NCBI GenBank assembly: GCA_902363515.1
Contig: CABJAN010000013.1
Coordinates: 26,742-90,741 of the forward strand
Length of the DNA: 64,000 nt
Source: Bacillota bacterium
Lineage (GTDB): Bacteria > Bacillota > Clostridia > Lachnospirales > Lachnospiraceae
Direction of reading: 5' to 3'
Shown piece after piece: positions 25,562 to 35,345 of the stretch. The position numbers and the translations under genes were made by a program. Each line of letters begins with the position of its first letter. Within the stretch, counting starts at the first letter, position 1. The notes beneath the pieces are model-generated. The model saw nothing but the letters and a program-made list of their open reading frames with translations. It had not been told where the DNA came from and searched no databases.

Positions 25562-25967
25562 AAAACTGCAGCGAAGCTGCCATAAATCCTGCCTTTATCG
25601 TCAGGAAATACCCAGTACTAAGTGACGAAACGTCTCTTAACTGGGCAATGGCTGCCGCCCTTAACCTGCACAGGGATATTGCATTCCCTGTACCCATGCA
25701 CAAAGGGTTGCACCCTCTGTACTCCCGCCCTAACAAACTGACTTCACCCCGTCCCAAGCTCTGTCAGTTCCTTCGGTTTTACAAAACAGTCCACCGGACT
25801 ATTTTGCAAAAAGAAAAACCGACGCATGATCGCTTTACGCTCAATACATCGGTTTCTTCATCTGACCTTAACGGTCATATTCAGTTGTAGCAGATTACTG
25901 ATAATCTGCAAATTTTTCTTCTAAAAAATAAGCTTTTGCTTCAAGACTCAAAGCCATCTTTAATATT
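25562..25967. other. Non-coding region upstream of mobV, candidate oriT
   Basis: No convincing gene. Contains a large imperfect hairpin at 25777-25811 (TTTTACAAAACAGTCC against GGACTATTTTGCAAAA, loop ACC), an AAACCGA ... TCGGTTT repeat around 25816-25856, and a small GACC/GGTC repeat at 25863-25875. The position directly upstream of a MOBV relaxase gene and the density of inverted repeats suit an origin of transfer. An unrelated small RNA is the alternative. Confidence 0.4.
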
Positions 25968-26366
25968 TTAGTCTTCTCCACTTATTACGACATACCCTCT
26001 TTCTGTATGAGGAAGATATTTAACAACAACAAATTCCCCCTTATGTATTCCTTCAGAATGACAACTTACATAAACTTCTTTTCCTGATAACTCATCATCT
26101 ATACAAATTAGACGATCAATTTCTTTTTCTTCTGTTACAGCATCACCACCGGTTACAATTCCCATCGCTTCCTTTAAATTTCCTGTTACAAGATACGGAA
26201 CATCTAAAAGATGTGGTACTCCTAAATATATCCATATTACCACTAATCCTACTGCGGCTGTAATTTCAATTCTTTTTTCCCATTTCTCATATATCTGTTT
26301 TTCATGTTCTGATGTTGGTGCTTTTTTTATAAACTTTGTTTTTTTTACTTTGTGAAGTAGCCACAT
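25968..26366 (-). CDS. Small membrane protein of unknown function
   Basis: A 132-residue protein, not recognised. Residues 1-30 are charged with many Lys; one hydrophobic segment (AAVGLVVIWIYLGVPHLL, about 36-53) is followed by an extracytoplasmic or cytoplasmic C-terminal domain rich in beta-type sequence (EVYVSCHSEGIHKGEFVVVKYLP). It is on the same strand as the transfer genes but separated from mobV by 430 nt. Candidates include an element-specific surface or exclusion factor; this is speculation. Confidence 0.6.
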   Translation of the reverse strand: MWLLHKVKKTKFIKKAPTSEHEKQIYEKWEKRIEITAAVGLVVIWIYLGVPHLLDVPYLVTGNLKEAMGIVTGGDAVTEEKEIDRLICIDDELSGKEVYVSCHSEGIHKGEFVVVKYLPHTERGYVVISGED

Positions 26367-26488
26367 AACAGTTACAATAATTAAAAAAAAATAGGCACAA
26401 ATGTATACATATATAGGGTGCTCATATTAAAACCTCCTGCTTATAATAGTTCTGATTATTTCTAATTTACTACACTCATTATACTTCA

Positions 26489-26641
26489 TCAACTTAAAGA
26501 ATGGAAGAAATTTTTTGTGTACAGAGTTCCTATCCAAACCTTATAACGCACATTTCTGTAAAATCCATAATCCCCGATACTTTCCTCACGGGCGATAAGC
26601 AACGGATAAAACATCAGATCTCCACCTGACATTTTAACCAT
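26489..26641 (-). CDS. Possible 50-residue protein
   Basis: An ATG at 26641 opens a 51-codon frame reading KMSGGDLMFYPLLIARE ... GDYGFYRNVRYKVW and ending at a TGA (26489-26491). The amino-acid content looks protein-like and it lies 21 nt after the preceding gene. There is no strong RBS and no family was recognised. It may be a fragment of a larger protein. Confidence 0.35.
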   Translation of the reverse strand: MVKMSGGDLMFYPLLIAREESIGDYGFYRNVRYKVWIGTLYTKNFFHSLS

Positions 26642-26662
26642 ATATCCGCCTTGATTATCACA

Positions 26663-26953
26663 TTATTCCTGCTGGTTGTTCAGCCCATGCTTTTTCGCAT
26701 ATTCACTGGCTTTCTGTCTGCGTTCCTCACTGTATGGCGGTTGCAAGCGAATTGACAGTCTAGACTTGTCCAAAATATAAGTTACTCCACCTTGTTCACA
26801 ATTTTTTTCCAATCTGCACAAGTCGGGGTACTTTTTGCTAAACGTTGCCAAACGCTTTCGCAGCCCGGCATTGTAGGTGTAAATCTTCGCTCTGTCCTCT
26901 CCCTCATTAAAGAGAATAATAGTTTCCTTCTCATACTTCGTTAATCTTGTCAT
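26663..26953 (-). CDS. Conserved mobile-element protein of unknown function
   Basis: A 96-residue basic protein beginning MTRLTKYEKETIILFNEGED, from the ATG at 26953 with AAAGGAAC 8 nt upstream; the upstream 20 codons of open frame lack a site. Proteins of this plan (short, YNAxLxKRL followed by KKYPD and a closing RRQKASEYAKK) are familiar from clostridial conjugative elements but have no established role. First gene of the element after the lysS replacement end and its terminator. Confidence 0.7.
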   Translation of the reverse strand: MTRLTKYEKETIILFNEGEDRAKIYTYNAGLRKRLATFSKKYPDLCRLEKNCEQGGVTYILDKSRLSIRLQPPYSEERRQKASEYAKKHGLNNQQE

Positions 26954-27386
26954 AAATATCGTTCCTTTCAATTCTGTATCAAAAAAATCAAGTGTAGATA
27001 TAGTTTTTTGCACTTCATCACCTACACATATAGTTTTTATTAAGCTATCTCTTTCACAGTTAATAAATCCTTTTATTACGCTTTCAAATATTTCCGTTCC
27101 CTAACCCTCTTCTTTTTAGGATTGTATGCTCTGAACAGACACGCCGCATGCATATTCAATTCAGGTATCTTCATATTCAAAAGCTATTCAATTGTCAATG
27201 TACAAAGATTGATATTATTAAATATCCTTCTATATAACGAAAGGCTGAGAGACATTTTTACAGGGTCTTCTGGGAAATATATAAAAATTTTTGAATTGTT
27301 GATGTGCAATATAGAATAAAAAATAACCAACTACAACACTGATTACTTCCATTTTTGATATTTAGATATTTTTAATAAAACAAAAA
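26954..27386. other. Gene-free left part of the element
   Basis: A/T-rich sequence between the first cargo gene and the lysS terminator. A 65-codon plus-strand frame at 27122-27319 lacks an RBS and looks non-coding. No repeats beyond those listed separately were noticed. Confidence 0.4.
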
Positions 27387-27425
27387 ACAGCTGGGTGTAC
27401 CAACTTTTTTGGTACACTCAACTGT
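27387..27425 (-). terminator. Terminator supplied by the element after lysS
   Basis: On the minus strand, ACAGTTGAGTGTACC pairs with GGTACACCCAGCTGT (one mismatch, one G-U), followed by six T residues. It closes the greA-lysS transcript and isolates the element's genes from host transcription. Confidence 0.85.
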
Positions 27426-27491
27426 ATCTTTTATTACTAGTTTTCTTTTACACCATTCTTTTGCAGAGTCCTTCTCTTAGACTTTTAAAAA

Positions 27492-27513
27492 ATTTGGTGT
27501 AAATGTGGTGTAG
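27492..27513. repeat. Integrase arm-type site candidate, attL side
   Basis: A 22-nt block with GGTGTAAATGTGGTG, matching the site at 20206-20227 at 20 of 22 positions, 45 nt beyond the lysS stop codon. A reverse TTTTACACCA lies at 27447-27456. Confidence 0.55.
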
Positions 27514-27557
27514 TAACCTGTTTTTCTGTTTAAAATATAGCTTAAAATTTCTTGCTC

Positions 27558-29519
27558 TTAGTACAATTTTGCTCCTGCCGGAATGTGATCATCAAGGATC
27601 AGAACGTTCAGTCCTTCTCTTCCTTCTACAAGATGTGTAGCGGAGATGATCATACCACAAGAATCAATTCCCATCATCTTACGTGGTGGAAGGTTTGTGA
27701 TTGCAAGTAATGTCTTTCCTACTAACTCTTCTGGTTCGTAGTAATCATGAATACCGCTTAAAATCACACGATCTACGCCTGAACCATCGTCAAGAAGGAA
27801 TTTCAGAAGCTTCTTAGATTTTGGAACTGCTTCACATTCTTTTACCTTTACAGCACGGAAATCTGACTTGCTGAATGTTTCGAAGTCTACCATATCTTCA
27901 AATAATGGTTCTACTTCTACATTAGAGAAATCGATCTCAACCTTCGCTGGTGCAGCTGTTTCTTCGACTGGAACAACTACTTTTGCAACTACTGGAGTTG
28001 ACTGTGCAGCGTTGTTTGCTTCGTTCTTAGCAGCGCCCTGTGACTTCATTGTCGGGAACAGCAATACATCACGAATTGCAGCGCTGTCTGTGAGCAGCAT
28101 TACCATTCTGTCGATTCCGAATCCGATACCACCTGTTGGAGGCATACCGATTTCCAGAGCATTCATAAAATCTTCGTCTGTGGTGTTTGCTTCTTCATCA
28201 CCCTGTGCCAGAAGTTCTTCCTGTGCTTTGAAACGTTCTCTCTGGTCGATTGGGTCATTTAACTCAGAGTAAGCATTTGCCATTTCCCATCCGTTCATGA
28301 AGAACTCGAAACGTTCTACATATTCCGGATTTTCCGGTTTCTTCTTAGTAAGAGGAGAAATCTCGATTGGATGATCCATAACAAAAGTAGGCTGGAGCAG
28401 GTGTTCCTCAACAAATTCCTCAAAGAAGAGGTTCAGGATATCACCTTTTTTGTGTCTCTCTTCGTATTCTACATGATGTTCTTTTGCCACAGCTCTGGCT
28501 TCTTTTAAAGTATGGATTTCATTGAAGTCCACACCTGCATATTTCTTAACAGCATCCACCATGGTGATACGCTCAAATGGTTTCCCTAAGTCCATTTCAA
28601 TGCCATTGTACACGATTTTTGTAGTTCCCAGAACTTCCTGTGCCACATGACGGTACAGGTTTTCTGTTAAATCCATCATGCCATGGTAGTCTGTATATGC
28701 CTGGTACAACTCCATTAAGGTAAACTCTGGATTATGTCTGGTATCCAGACCTTCATTACGGAATACTCGTCCGATTTCGTAAACTCTCTCCATACCGCCT
28801 ACGATTAATCTCTTCAGGTATAATTCAAGAGAAATACGCAGTTTAAAATCTTCATCAAGAGCGTTGAAATGTGTCTCAAAAGGACGTGCCGCTGCACCGC
28901 CGGCATTTGCTACCAGCATAGGAGTCTCTACTTCCAGGAATCCCTGTCCATTTAAATAATTACGAATGCTTGCAAGAATTTTAGAACGTTTAATAAAGGT
29001 TTCTTTTACATCTGCATTCATGATTAAATCCACGTATCTCTGACGGTAACGCAGGTCTGTGTTAGTCAGTCCATGGAATTTCTCCGGGAGCGGTTTTAAA
29101 CTCTTAGATAACAGTGTTACTTCTGTGGCATGAATAGAAATCTCTCCGGTTTTTGTCTTAAACACTTCACCTGTGATTCCTACCAGATCGCCGATATCCA
29201 TTTTCTTAAATTCTTTGTAAGACTCTTCTCCTACATTGTCTCTTGCAACATAAGACTGAATAGAGCCCTGTAAATCCTGAATACTGCAAAAAGAAGCTTT
29301 TCCCATAACACGTTTGGACATCATACGTCCAGCCAGAGTAACTGTTTTACCCTCCAGCTCATCAAAAGCATTTTTCACTTCCATGCTATGGTGTGTTACA
29401 TTAAATTTCGTAATCTGAAATGGGTCCTTTCCATTTTCCTGCAAGTCAGCTAATTTTTCACGGCGAACCTTTAATAACTGATTTAAGTCCTGTTCCTGTG
29501 TCTTCTTCTGCTCTGCCAC
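27558..29519 (-). CDS. lysS: Lysyl-tRNA synthetase, class II, with element-derived C-terminal domain
   Basis: Charges tRNA-Lys. 653 residues: OB-fold anticodon-binding domain (about 60-165), class II catalytic core with motif 1 ([21 protein letters not shown]), motif 2 ([20 protein letters not shown]) and motif 3 ([17 protein letters not shown]), ending LLFPTMK near residue 492. It is followed by a linker and a Trbp111/EMAPII-type tRNA-binding domain (about 540-653). The last 160 codons are supplied by the inserted element, since the att repeat lies at codons around 482-500 and a second, slightly different copy sits at 19592-20091. The gene therefore encodes a hybrid protein. It follows greA by 29 nt. 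Confidence 0.97.
   Translation of the reverse strand: MAEQKKTQEQDLNQLLKVRREKLADLQENGKDPFQITKFNVTHHSMEVKNAFDELEGKTVTLAGRMMSKRVMGKASFCSIQDLQGSIQSYVARDNVGEESYKEFKKMDIGDLVGITGEVFKTKTGEISIHATEVTLLSKSLKPLPEKFHGLTNTDLRYRQRYVDLIMNADVKETFIKRSKILASIRNYLNGQGFLEVETPMLVANAGGAAARPFETHFNALDEDFKLRISLELYLKRLIVGGMERVYEIGRVFRNEGLDTRHNPEFTLMELYQAYTDYHGMMDLTENLYRHVAQEVLGTTKIVYNGIEMDLGKPFERITMVDAVKKYAGVDFNEIHTLKEARAVAKEHHVEYEERHKKGDILNLFFEEFVEEHLLQPTFVMDHPIEISPLTKKKPENPEYVERFEFFMNGWEMANAYSELNDPIDQRERFKAQEELLAQGDEEANTTDEDFMNALEIGMPPTGGIGFGIDRMVMLLTDSAAIRDVLLFPTMKSQGAAKNEANNAAQSTPVVAKVVVPVEETAAPAKVEIDFSNVEVEPLFEDMVDFETFSKSDFRAVKVKECEAVPKSKKLLKFLLDDGSGVDRVILSGIHDYYEPEELVGKTLLAITNLPPRKMMGIDSCGMIISATHLVEGREGLNVLILDDHIPAGAKLY
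28000..28057. repeat. attL: 58-bp direct repeat, left-hand copy inside lysS
   Basis: Identical to 20034-20091. Beyond 28057 the sequence continues as the lysS catalytic core, whereas beyond 20091 it is element DNA; on the other side both copies continue as diverged versions of the tRNA-binding domain. Confidence 0.85.
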
Positions 29520-29548
29520 TTTTCACACTCTCCTTCGTTTATTCTAGA

Positions 29549-30031
29549 TTAAATGTTTCTCTCAATACCAAGAACTTTATATTCCATTACTCCTGAAGGC
29601 ATTTCTACGGAAACCGTCTCACCGATAGATGCTCCAATAAGGGCTTTTCCTACCGGAGATTCGTTGGAAATCTTGCCTTCCAGGCTGTTAGCTTCTGTAG
29701 AACCTACGATTTTGAATTCAATTTCTTCTTCAAATTCTACATCATAAACCTTTACTTTACAGCCAACACTGATTTTGTTTACATCTACTTCATCCTCTAC
29801 AACAACTTCTGCATTTTTGAGGATTTTCTCTATCTGTTCAATTCTGGCTTCGATATCTCTCTGCTCGTCCATAGCTGCATCGTATTCTGCGTTTTCAGAC
29901 AAGTCGCCCTGTTCTCTGGCTTCTTTGATTTTCTCAGCCACTTCTTTTCTCTTTACGATTTTTAAATCATGAAGCTCGTCTTCTAATTTTGTCAACCCAG
30001 CGTAAGTCAGTATTACTTTCTTTTCTTCCAT
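29549..30031 (-). CDS. greA: Transcription elongation factor GreA
   Basis: Rescues backtracked RNA polymerase by stimulating transcript cleavage. 160 residues from the ATG at 30031 (AAAGGGTG upstream); the frame to 30073 is rejected as too long. The N-terminal coiled coil carries the acidic tip and REQGDLSENAEYDAA, the family's hallmark; the C-terminal FKBP-like domain contains ISNESPVGKALIGA. First gene of the greA-lysS operon, an arrangement seen in many Clostridia. Confidence 0.96.
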   Translation of the reverse strand: MEEKKVILTYAGLTKLEDELHDLKIVKRKEVAEKIKEAREQGDLSENAEYDAAMDEQRDIEARIEQIEKILKNAEVVVEDEVDVNKISVGCKVKVYDVEFEEEIEFKIVGSTEANSLEGKISNESPVGKALIGASIGETVSVEMPSGVMEYKVLGIERNI

Positions 30032-30097
30032 AATTCTATACACCCTTTCTCCAATACTTACAGGAATCTGCAAATATCACTACTTAACAGTCATAAC

Positions 30098-30126
30098 ATT
30101 ATAAATAATACCTATGCAGATGTCAA
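30098..30126 (-). promoter_or_regulatory. Consensus promoter of greA-lysS
   Basis: On the minus strand, TTGACA (30126-30121), 17-nt spacer, TATAAT (30103-30098): a perfect match to the vegetative sigma consensus. Confidence 0.85.
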
Positions 30127-30188
30127 GCCAAATACGCCTTCTGGCGCATATTTCATATACTTTTTATAATTCTTTGCCCAGAAACAGC

Positions 30189-31145
30189 CTACATCCTTCC
30201 CACCAGTTCTTCAAGCTGTTCATAGCTTTCCACCTCATTCACCATTCGCCGCACAGAGGCAGAATGAGGCATCCCTGTGGTATACCATGCCACATGCTTT
30301 CGCATTTCTCTCATGCCTGTGTAATTTCCCTTGTATTCCAACTGCATTTTTGCATGTCTTAAAATCATTTCCTTTACTTCTTCCATCCCTGGCTTTGGCA
30401 GAAGTTCCCCTGTTTTCTGGTAATGCAGGATTTGGGAAAACAGCCACGGATTTCCCTGTACTGCCCTGCCAATCATAATACCGTCGCATCCGGTTTCGCG
30501 AACCAGCGCTTCTGCCTTTTGGGGAGAATCCACATCTCCGTTCCCAATAACCGGTATGGACACCGCTTCCTTTACCTTACGTATAATGTCCCAGTCTGCA
30601 TTGCCTGCATAATACTGCTCCCTGGTGCGTCCATGAACTGCAACCGCTGCTGCGCCAGCGTCTTCTGCGATTTTTGCAATTTCCACTGCATTGACACAGT
30701 CTTCAGCAAAGCCTTTTCTGATTTTAATGGTCAAAGGTTTCTCAATCGCATTTGATACCTTAGACACAATCTCATGCACCAGCCTGGGGTTCTTCATTAA
30801 AGCAGAACCTTCCCCATTGTTTACCACCTTGGGAACCGGACATCCCATATTAATGTCCAGGATATCAAAGTTTCTTGGCTCAATCTGCCTTGCAATCTCT
30901 GCCATTAAATCCGGGTCTGAGCCAAAAAGCTGCAAAGATACCGGGCGCTCTCTTTCATCAATTTCCATGAGGGTTTCTGTGTTCTTATTTTTAAAATAAA
31001 TTGCCTTGGCGCTAATCATCTCTGTACAAATAAGCCCTGCGCCCTGTTCCTTACACAACAAACGAAATGGCAGGTCGGTTACTCCTGCCATAGGTGCCAA
31101 TATTAAATTGTTTTCCAGTGTTACATTTCCAATCTTCAGACTCAT
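30189..31145 (-). CDS. dusB: tRNA-dihydrouridine synthase (DusB type)
   Basis: Flavin enzyme that reduces uridines in tRNA. 318 residues from the ATG at 31145, whose ATGA overlaps the coaX stop and which has GAGG 6 nt upstream; the TTG at 31151 is less likely. FMN-barrel motifs: [27 protein letters not shown] (catalytic Cys), [37 protein letters not shown] and [15 protein letters not shown]. The C-terminal helical domain contains the tRNA-binding stretch. Last gene of the argF-birA-coaX run. Confidence 0.93.
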   Translation of the reverse strand: MSLKIGNVTLENNLILAPMAGVTDLPFRLLCKEQGAGLICTEMISAKAIYFKNKNTETLMEIDERERPVSLQLFGSDPDLMAEIARQIEPRNFDILDINMGCPVPKVVNNGEGSALMKNPRLVHEIVSKVSNAIEKPLTIKIRKGFAEDCVNAVEIAKIAEDAGAAAVAVHGRTREQYYAGNADWDIIRKVKEAVSIPVIGNGDVDSPQKAEALVRETGCDGIMIGRAVQGNPWLFSQILHYQKTGELLPKPGMEEVKEMILRHAKMQLEYKGNYTGMREMRKHVAWYTTGMPHSASVRRMVNEVESYEQLEELVGRM

Positions 31146-31927
31146 GCCCAACCTCTGCTTTTCCTGGTTTTTTCGTAAATAATCCGAAGCCCCTCTAAGG
31201 TAAGCTGGGCATCATACACATCAATGGATTCTGTTTCGTCAGCAATAAGCTTTCCAAGACCGCCTGTTGCCACAACCTTCAAATCTTCTATACCAGACTC
31301 TTCTTTTACTTTTTTCACAATATATTCCACCTGTCCAATATAGCCATAAACCAGACCAGCCTGCATACTGCTGATAGTTTCCTTTGCCAGTATACTCTCC
31401 GGCTTCTGAATAGCGATTTTCGGCAGCTTGGCTGCATCCTGCCACAGAGCTTTTGCGCTGATTTCAATACCAGGAGAAGTAATGCCTGCCGCAAAGCTTC
31501 CATCCTCTGTAATCAAATCATAGGTAGTGGCTGTTCCAAAATCCAGCACCAGCACAGGACCGCCATAAATCTCATAGGCCGCCACAGCGTCTACAATTCT
31601 GTCTGCTCCTACTTCCTTGGGATTTACTGCTGTAATACGGATTCCAGTCTTACATCCCGGTCCTACATTTAAAGGCTTCACGTGGAAATATTTAATAACA
31701 CTGCTGGTCAGGGAATGCATAACATCCGGCACTACAGAACTGATAATCACATCCTCAATCTCTTCCTTAGGAATCCCCTGGTACTTCAGCAAATCGCACA
31801 TAAAAATACCATATTCATCTGAAGTCCTGTTCTGTCTTGTGGTAAGACGAAAGGTTCCCACCAGCTCTTTCTCTTTAAATACCCCCAGGGTAATATGTGT
31901 ATTTCCTACATCAATGACTAATAACAT
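31142..31927 (-). CDS. coaX: Type III pantothenate kinase
   Basis: First step of coenzyme A synthesis, pantothenate to phosphopantothenate. 261 residues of the ASKHA fold: [17 protein letters not shown] (phosphate 1), [23 protein letters not shown] (phosphate 2) and [13 protein letters not shown]. Typical length. Overlaps dusB by 4 nt and follows the DUF6145 gene by 4 nt, so tightly coupled. Confidence 0.95.
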   Translation of the reverse strand: MLLVIDVGNTHITLGVFKEKELVGTFRLTTRQNRTSDEYGIFMCDLLKYQGIPKEEIEDVIISSVVPDVMHSLTSSVIKYFHVKPLNVGPGCKTGIRITAVNPKEVGADRIVDAVAAYEIYGGPVLVLDFGTATTYDLITEDGSFAAGITSPGIEISAKALWQDAAKLPKIAIQKPESILAKETISSMQAGLVYGYIGQVEYIVKKVKEESGIEDLKVVATGGLGKLIADETESIDVYDAQLTLEGLRIIYEKTRKSRGWA

Positions 31928-31931
31928 ACGC

Positions 31932-32267
31932 CTATTCTCCTACGTCTTCTCCCAGAAAAAACACCCTGTAATAAGTTTCCAGGGACTCCAACAGCTCCCG
32001 TTTCTTATTTCTCAAATCCTTGATTCTCAGTACACTTCCGATTTCATCAAACATGGCATCTGCCTCCAAAGCCTCTGTCTGAAATTGCAGATTTCCATCC
32101 TCATCAAACTCCAGAGTCAGAACCCCGCCGATTTCCTCTGTGTACAGCACACACATAATATGCAGCTCATCCTGTACGGACTGAGGCAAGGATGCAAAAT
32201 CTTCATTAAAATAATATTTCTGTTCATATGCGCTTGCGCCGCACAAAACAACTCTATCCTTATACAT
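31932..32267 (-). CDS. DUF6145-type conserved protein
   Basis: A 111-residue acidic protein of unknown function: [21 protein letters not shown] at the start and a helical C-terminus ([19 protein letters not shown]). No catalytic motif or membrane segment. Its fixed position between birA and coaX in the operon, with spacings of 12 and 4 nt, points to a conserved Lachnospiraceae gene, but its job cannot be deduced. Confidence 0.7.
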   Translation of the reverse strand: MYKDRVVLCGASAYEQKYYFNEDFASLPQSVQDELHIMCVLYTEEIGGVLTLEFDEDGNLQFQTEALEADAMFDEIGSVLRIKDLRNKKRELLESLETYYRVFFLGEDVGE

Positions 32268-32279
32268 GTTCTTCTCCCT

Positions 32280-33083
32280 TTATACGTAACTGTAAAGTCC
32301 CCTTACAGAGACCTCCCCAGAAAGCACCTTTTGGATTTCTCCGGTTTCAAATTCTACCAGAAGCTCTCCCTTTTCTGTAATACCCCTGGCGATTCCCCTG
32401 CTTTCCACTCCCTTTTCAATCAAACGCACAGGCTGATTCTGATTCAGAAGCAGGGCTTCATATTCTGCTTTTAAACGGCTTAAATCCTGTGTCTCCAGGA
32501 ATTTTTCATAATTTTTCTCAAAATATTCCAGGGTTTTCACAGCCACTTCTTCCCTTACCAGGATTTCTCCTGTTTCCAGCATAAGAGAAGTAGCCTTGTC
32601 CTGCAATTCTTCCGGAAACTCCTTTTGATTTACATTAATCCCCACGCCTATGGTAATGTATTTCGGCATGTTCCCGGATATCTGCATCTCTGTGAGAATA
32701 CCGCAGATTTTCTTCCCGGACATGACCACATCATTTGGCCACTTAATGCCAGCCTTCTTTCCCGTCACTTCTGTGGCTGCCTGAGCCACCGAAAGCCCCA
32801 TAACCAGGGTCAAGGAGGCCGCATTCATGGGAGAAATCTCCGGCTCCATAAGGAGCAGATTCATATAAATGTTCTGTCCCGGAGGGGAAGTCCAGACTCT
32901 CCCCATTCTTCCCTTTCCTCCGGTCTGAGCCTCTGCCAGAAACAATGCCCCATCCAGTTCTTCCCTACTGCCTGCTTTTGCCGCCTCTTTCGCCCAGGTG
33001 ATGGTGGATTCGGTTTCTTCTCTGTAGAACACCTTTTTCCCCATCCACCTGGTTTGCAGTTGTTTTTCCAGTTCTTTTTGCAT
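32280..33083 (-). CDS. birA: Biotin--[acetyl-CoA carboxylase] ligase
   Basis: Attaches biotin to carboxylase carrier domains. 267 residues, catalytic and C-terminal domains only: ETESTITWAKEAA, the biotinyl-AMP loop GGKGRMGRVW, GIKWPNDVV, KICGILTEM and IGVGINVN. The N-terminal DNA-binding domain of bifunctional BirA is absent, so it is a group I enzyme and not a repressor. Abuts argF (1-nt gap) upstream. Confidence 0.93.
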   Translation of the reverse strand: MQKELEKQLQTRWMGKKVFYREETESTITWAKEAAKAGSREELDGALFLAEAQTGGKGRMGRVWTSPPGQNIYMNLLLMEPEISPMNAASLTLVMGLSVAQAATEVTGKKAGIKWPNDVVMSGKKICGILTEMQISGNMPKYITIGVGINVNQKEFPEELQDKATSLMLETGEILVREEVAVKTLEYFEKNYEKFLETQDLSRLKAEYEALLLNQNQPVRLIEKGVESRGIARGITEKGELLVEFETGEIQKVLSGEVSVRGLYSYV

Positions 33084-33084
33084 T

Positions 33085-34074
33085 TTATGCCCCCAAAGTT
33101 GCCGCCATTACAGCTTTAATGGTATGCATTCTGTTTTCCGCCTCATCAAAAACCACTGACTGAGAAGATTCAAACACTTCATCTGTCACTTCCATATCTG
33201 TAATGCCAAAACGCTGGCTCATTTCTTTTCCGATTTCTGTTTCCAAATCATGGAATGCCGGCAGACAGTGAAGGAAAATCGCCTGGCTTCCTGCGTTTTC
33301 CATTACTTCTTTTGTTACCTTATAAGGACTTAATTCCAGAATGCGTTCTTCCCACACTTCATCTGGCTCGCCCATGGAAACCCACACATCTGTGTAGATA
33401 ACATCAGCCCCTTTGGTGCCTTCTTTTACATCCTCTGTTAAAGTAATGGTCGCTCCGGATTCCTGTGCGAATTTTTTACATTCTTCCACCAGTTCTTTAT
33501 TTGGAAAATATTTCTTCGGAGCGCATGCCACAAAGTGCATTCCCATTTTTGCACAGAGAATCATAAGAGAATTTCCCATATTATAGCGGGCATCTCCCAT
33601 ATATACCAGCTTCACCCCTTCTGTTCTGCCCAGATGCTCCTGAATGGTAAGCAAATCTGCCAGCATCTGTGTTGGGTGATATTCATTAGTCAGGCCATTC
33701 CATACCGGTACCCCTGCATATTTTGCCAGCGCTTCCACCTTTTCCTGGCCATAGCCACGATACTCAATTCCATCATAAATTCTTCCAAGCACTCTTGCAG
33801 TATCTTTGATACTCTCTTTTTTTCCAATCTGAGAACTCTTTGGGTCCAGATAAGTAGTACCCATTCCAAGGTCATGAGCAGCGGTTTCAAAGGAACATCT
33901 GGTTCTGGTACTGGTTTTTTCAAAAATCAGGGCAATATTCTTTCCACGTAAGGTATCCACTAAAACCCCCTGTTTTTTCTTTGCCTTTAACTCAGCAGCC
34001 AAAGAAACCAGATATTGAATCTCCTCTTTTGTAAAATCCTTTAATGTCAAAAAATTACGTCCTTTAAGGTTCAT
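33085..34074 (-). CDS. argF: Ornithine carbamoyltransferase
   Basis: Forms citrulline from ornithine and carbamoyl phosphate (arginine synthesis, or catabolism in reverse). 329 residues. Carbamoyl-phosphate site [13 protein letters not shown] and [12 protein letters not shown]; ornithine site near [13 protein letters not shown] and the HCLPAF loop. Overlaps the patatin gene by 11 nt upstream. No other arg genes are in the window, so the anabolic or catabolic direction is not decided. Confidence 0.95.
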   Translation of the reverse strand: MNLKGRNFLTLKDFTKEEIQYLVSLAAELKAKKKQGVLVDTLRGKNIALIFEKTSTRTRCSFETAAHDLGMGTTYLDPKSSQIGKKESIKDTARVLGRIYDGIEYRGYGQEKVEALAKYAGVPVWNGLTNEYHPTQMLADLLTIQEHLGRTEGVKLVYMGDARYNMGNSLMILCAKMGMHFVACAPKKYFPNKELVEECKKFAQESGATITLTEDVKEGTKGADVIYTDVWVSMGEPDEVWEERILELSPYKVTKEVMENAGSQAIFLHCLPAFHDLETEIGKEMSQRFGITDMEVTDEVFESSQSVVFDEAENRMHTIKAVMAATLGA

Positions 34075-35260
34075 ATGTTTTTCCTCCCTGTATCAGTTTC
34101 TCTTTTGAAATAATCTGTGAAAAAGCAGGAAGCTCATCGGTCTCCATTTCCCACAGTTTTTCCCGCACCTTTTTCTGCAATTCCTGTAAGGTATAAATTT
34201 TATACTTACGGATTCTGCAGATTCTGGCAGTTGCCTCCAGCATAGATAAGTATAACTCCTTGTAATTCCAGTCCCTGGCAAGCTGCAGCTCCTCTGCCAG
34301 CACCGGCAGAACGATTTCTGTCAGTTTTCTCACATACTGCTCTGGTTCTGCATTCAGCTTATAGGTTTCCATACAATACTCATAAATATCCTGGTTTACT
34401 TCTGTTAGCTGCTTTAAATAATAGCACTCTTCTTCCTGTTCATCAATATAATATATTTTCCCGGACAGCCCATAAACCATACGCATGGTATCAAAATATC
34501 CTCTTGTCATATGCATTCTGCTTTTCTTTTGATTAAAATCCAGAATACTTCCAAGGCTCACAGAAGGCGCTACGGTATAGACATGGGTTCCTTCCGGGAT
34601 TTTCACCTTTTTCTCCCTGCCAATCCCAAAAATCCGAACCACAATAATATCCTCATATCCCCGGTCAACCAGAGAACCCAAAGGCACATTATTAATGGCT
34701 CCACCATCAATATAAGTTTTCCCATGGAGCTTCTCATTTTTAAAAATAGGAAAAATATAGGCGCTTGCCAGAAGAAAATCCTTAATAAGCTCTGGTTCTG
34801 TTTCTTTAATATCAATATCCAGCTCCCGAAACTCATCCACATTAAATGTCAACACATACAAATCAATGGGGGAATTTCTGATTTTCTCTTCATCCACACT
34901 TTCTGCAATCAACTGCTTTAATGGGGATATATTCACGCCTCCGTCTGCCATGTAATCCATCAGCTCCTTCAGGGTTTCCCTGCTGATTTTCTTGTGCTTG
35001 AAAATCTCTCCCATTACCTCATCATCTACAGACATAATCTGGGAATAAGAAATATTCTCCCACAGACGCTCTGCTTTTTCCAAATCTCCCATGCAGATAA
35101 GGGCGCCATTTAAAGCCCCTACACTGGTTCCCGCTATGCCCTTTAATTTCACACCGGCCTCCCTAAGAGCCTTCCATGCCCCTATCTGATAAGCGCCTTT
35201 GGCTCCTCCCCCTTCCAGCACCAGACCGTACTCTTTTGTAAGATCTATGACTGCTTGCAT
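34064..35260 (-). CDS. Patatin-like phospholipase (RssA type)
   Basis: Ser-Asp dyad lipid acyl hydrolase, 398 residues. Oxyanion loop [18 protein letters not shown], nucleophile elbow [11 protein letters not shown], and catalytic Asp in [12 protein letters not shown]. After the patatin domain (about 10-250), a C-terminal helical region of about 140 residues is typical of clostridial homologues. No signal peptide, so cytoplasmic or membrane-associated. First of a run of overlapping genes (patatin, argF, birA, DUF6145, coaX, dusB). Confidence 0.88.
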   Translation of the reverse strand: MQAVIDLTKEYGLVLEGGGAKGAYQIGAWKALREAGVKLKGIAGTSVGALNGALICMGDLEKAERLWENISYSQIMSVDDEVMGEIFKHKKISRETLKELMDYMADGGVNISPLKQLIAESVDEEKIRNSPIDLYVLTFNVDEFRELDIDIKETEPELIKDFLLASAYIFPIFKNEKLHGKTYIDGGAINNVPLGSLVDRGYEDIIVVRIFGIGREKKVKIPEGTHVYTVAPSVSLGSILDFNQKKSRMHMTRGYFDTMRMVYGLSGKIYYIDEQEEECYYLKQLTEVNQDIYEYCMETYKLNAEPEQYVRKLTEIVLPVLAEELQLARDWNYKELYLSMLEATARICRIRKYKIYTLQELQKKVREKLWEMETDELPAFSQIISKEKLIQGGKTYEP

Positions 35261-35296
35261 ATTTTTTACCTCGCTATGTGCAATGTTATAAGTTTC

Positions 35297-35325
35297 AAAA
35301 AGGCTGCCGCATCTCTGCAGCAGCC
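35297..35325 (-). terminator. Terminator after the SPFH gene
   Basis: On the minus strand, GGCTGC pairs with GCAGCC around an inner GC/GC pair, followed by TTTTT (35301-35297). It separates the SPFH/NfeD operon from the patatin operon. Confidence 0.75.
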
Positions 35326-35345
35326 CCCCTTTGCTGAATGTAATT

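Larger units (their letters stand above)
20092..28057. mobile_element. Integrative mobilizable element inserted in lysS (about 8 kb)
   Basis: Bounded by 58-bp direct repeats of lysS (20034-20091 and 28000-28057). All recognised genes are on the minus strand: cargo (26663-26953, 26489-26641, 25968-26366), MobV relaxase, CHC2 zinc-finger primase fragment, VirE-type ATPase, Xis and tyrosine integrase, with the integrase next to attR. There is no coupling protein and no type IV secretion gene, so it would be mobilised by a helper. Its left end carries a replacement lysS 3' end (27558-28000) and terminator, so the host keeps a full-length synthetase. Element boundaries follow directly from the repeats; mobility is inferred. 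Confidence 0.88.

Noticed and set aside
25521..25757. 78-codon minus-strand frame upstream of mobV
   Set aside because: No RBS, Arg/Ala/Leu-rich shadow-like composition, and it covers the repeat-rich likely oriT region and the mobV start.
27122..27319. 65-codon plus-strand frame in the left part of the element
   Set aside because: No RBS, opposite in strand to all element genes, low-complexity A/T composition.
30129..30150. CGCC/GGCG hairpin after dusB
   Set aside because: Very short stem with a bulge and no proper T-run; too weak to list as a terminator, and it overlaps the greA promoter zone.
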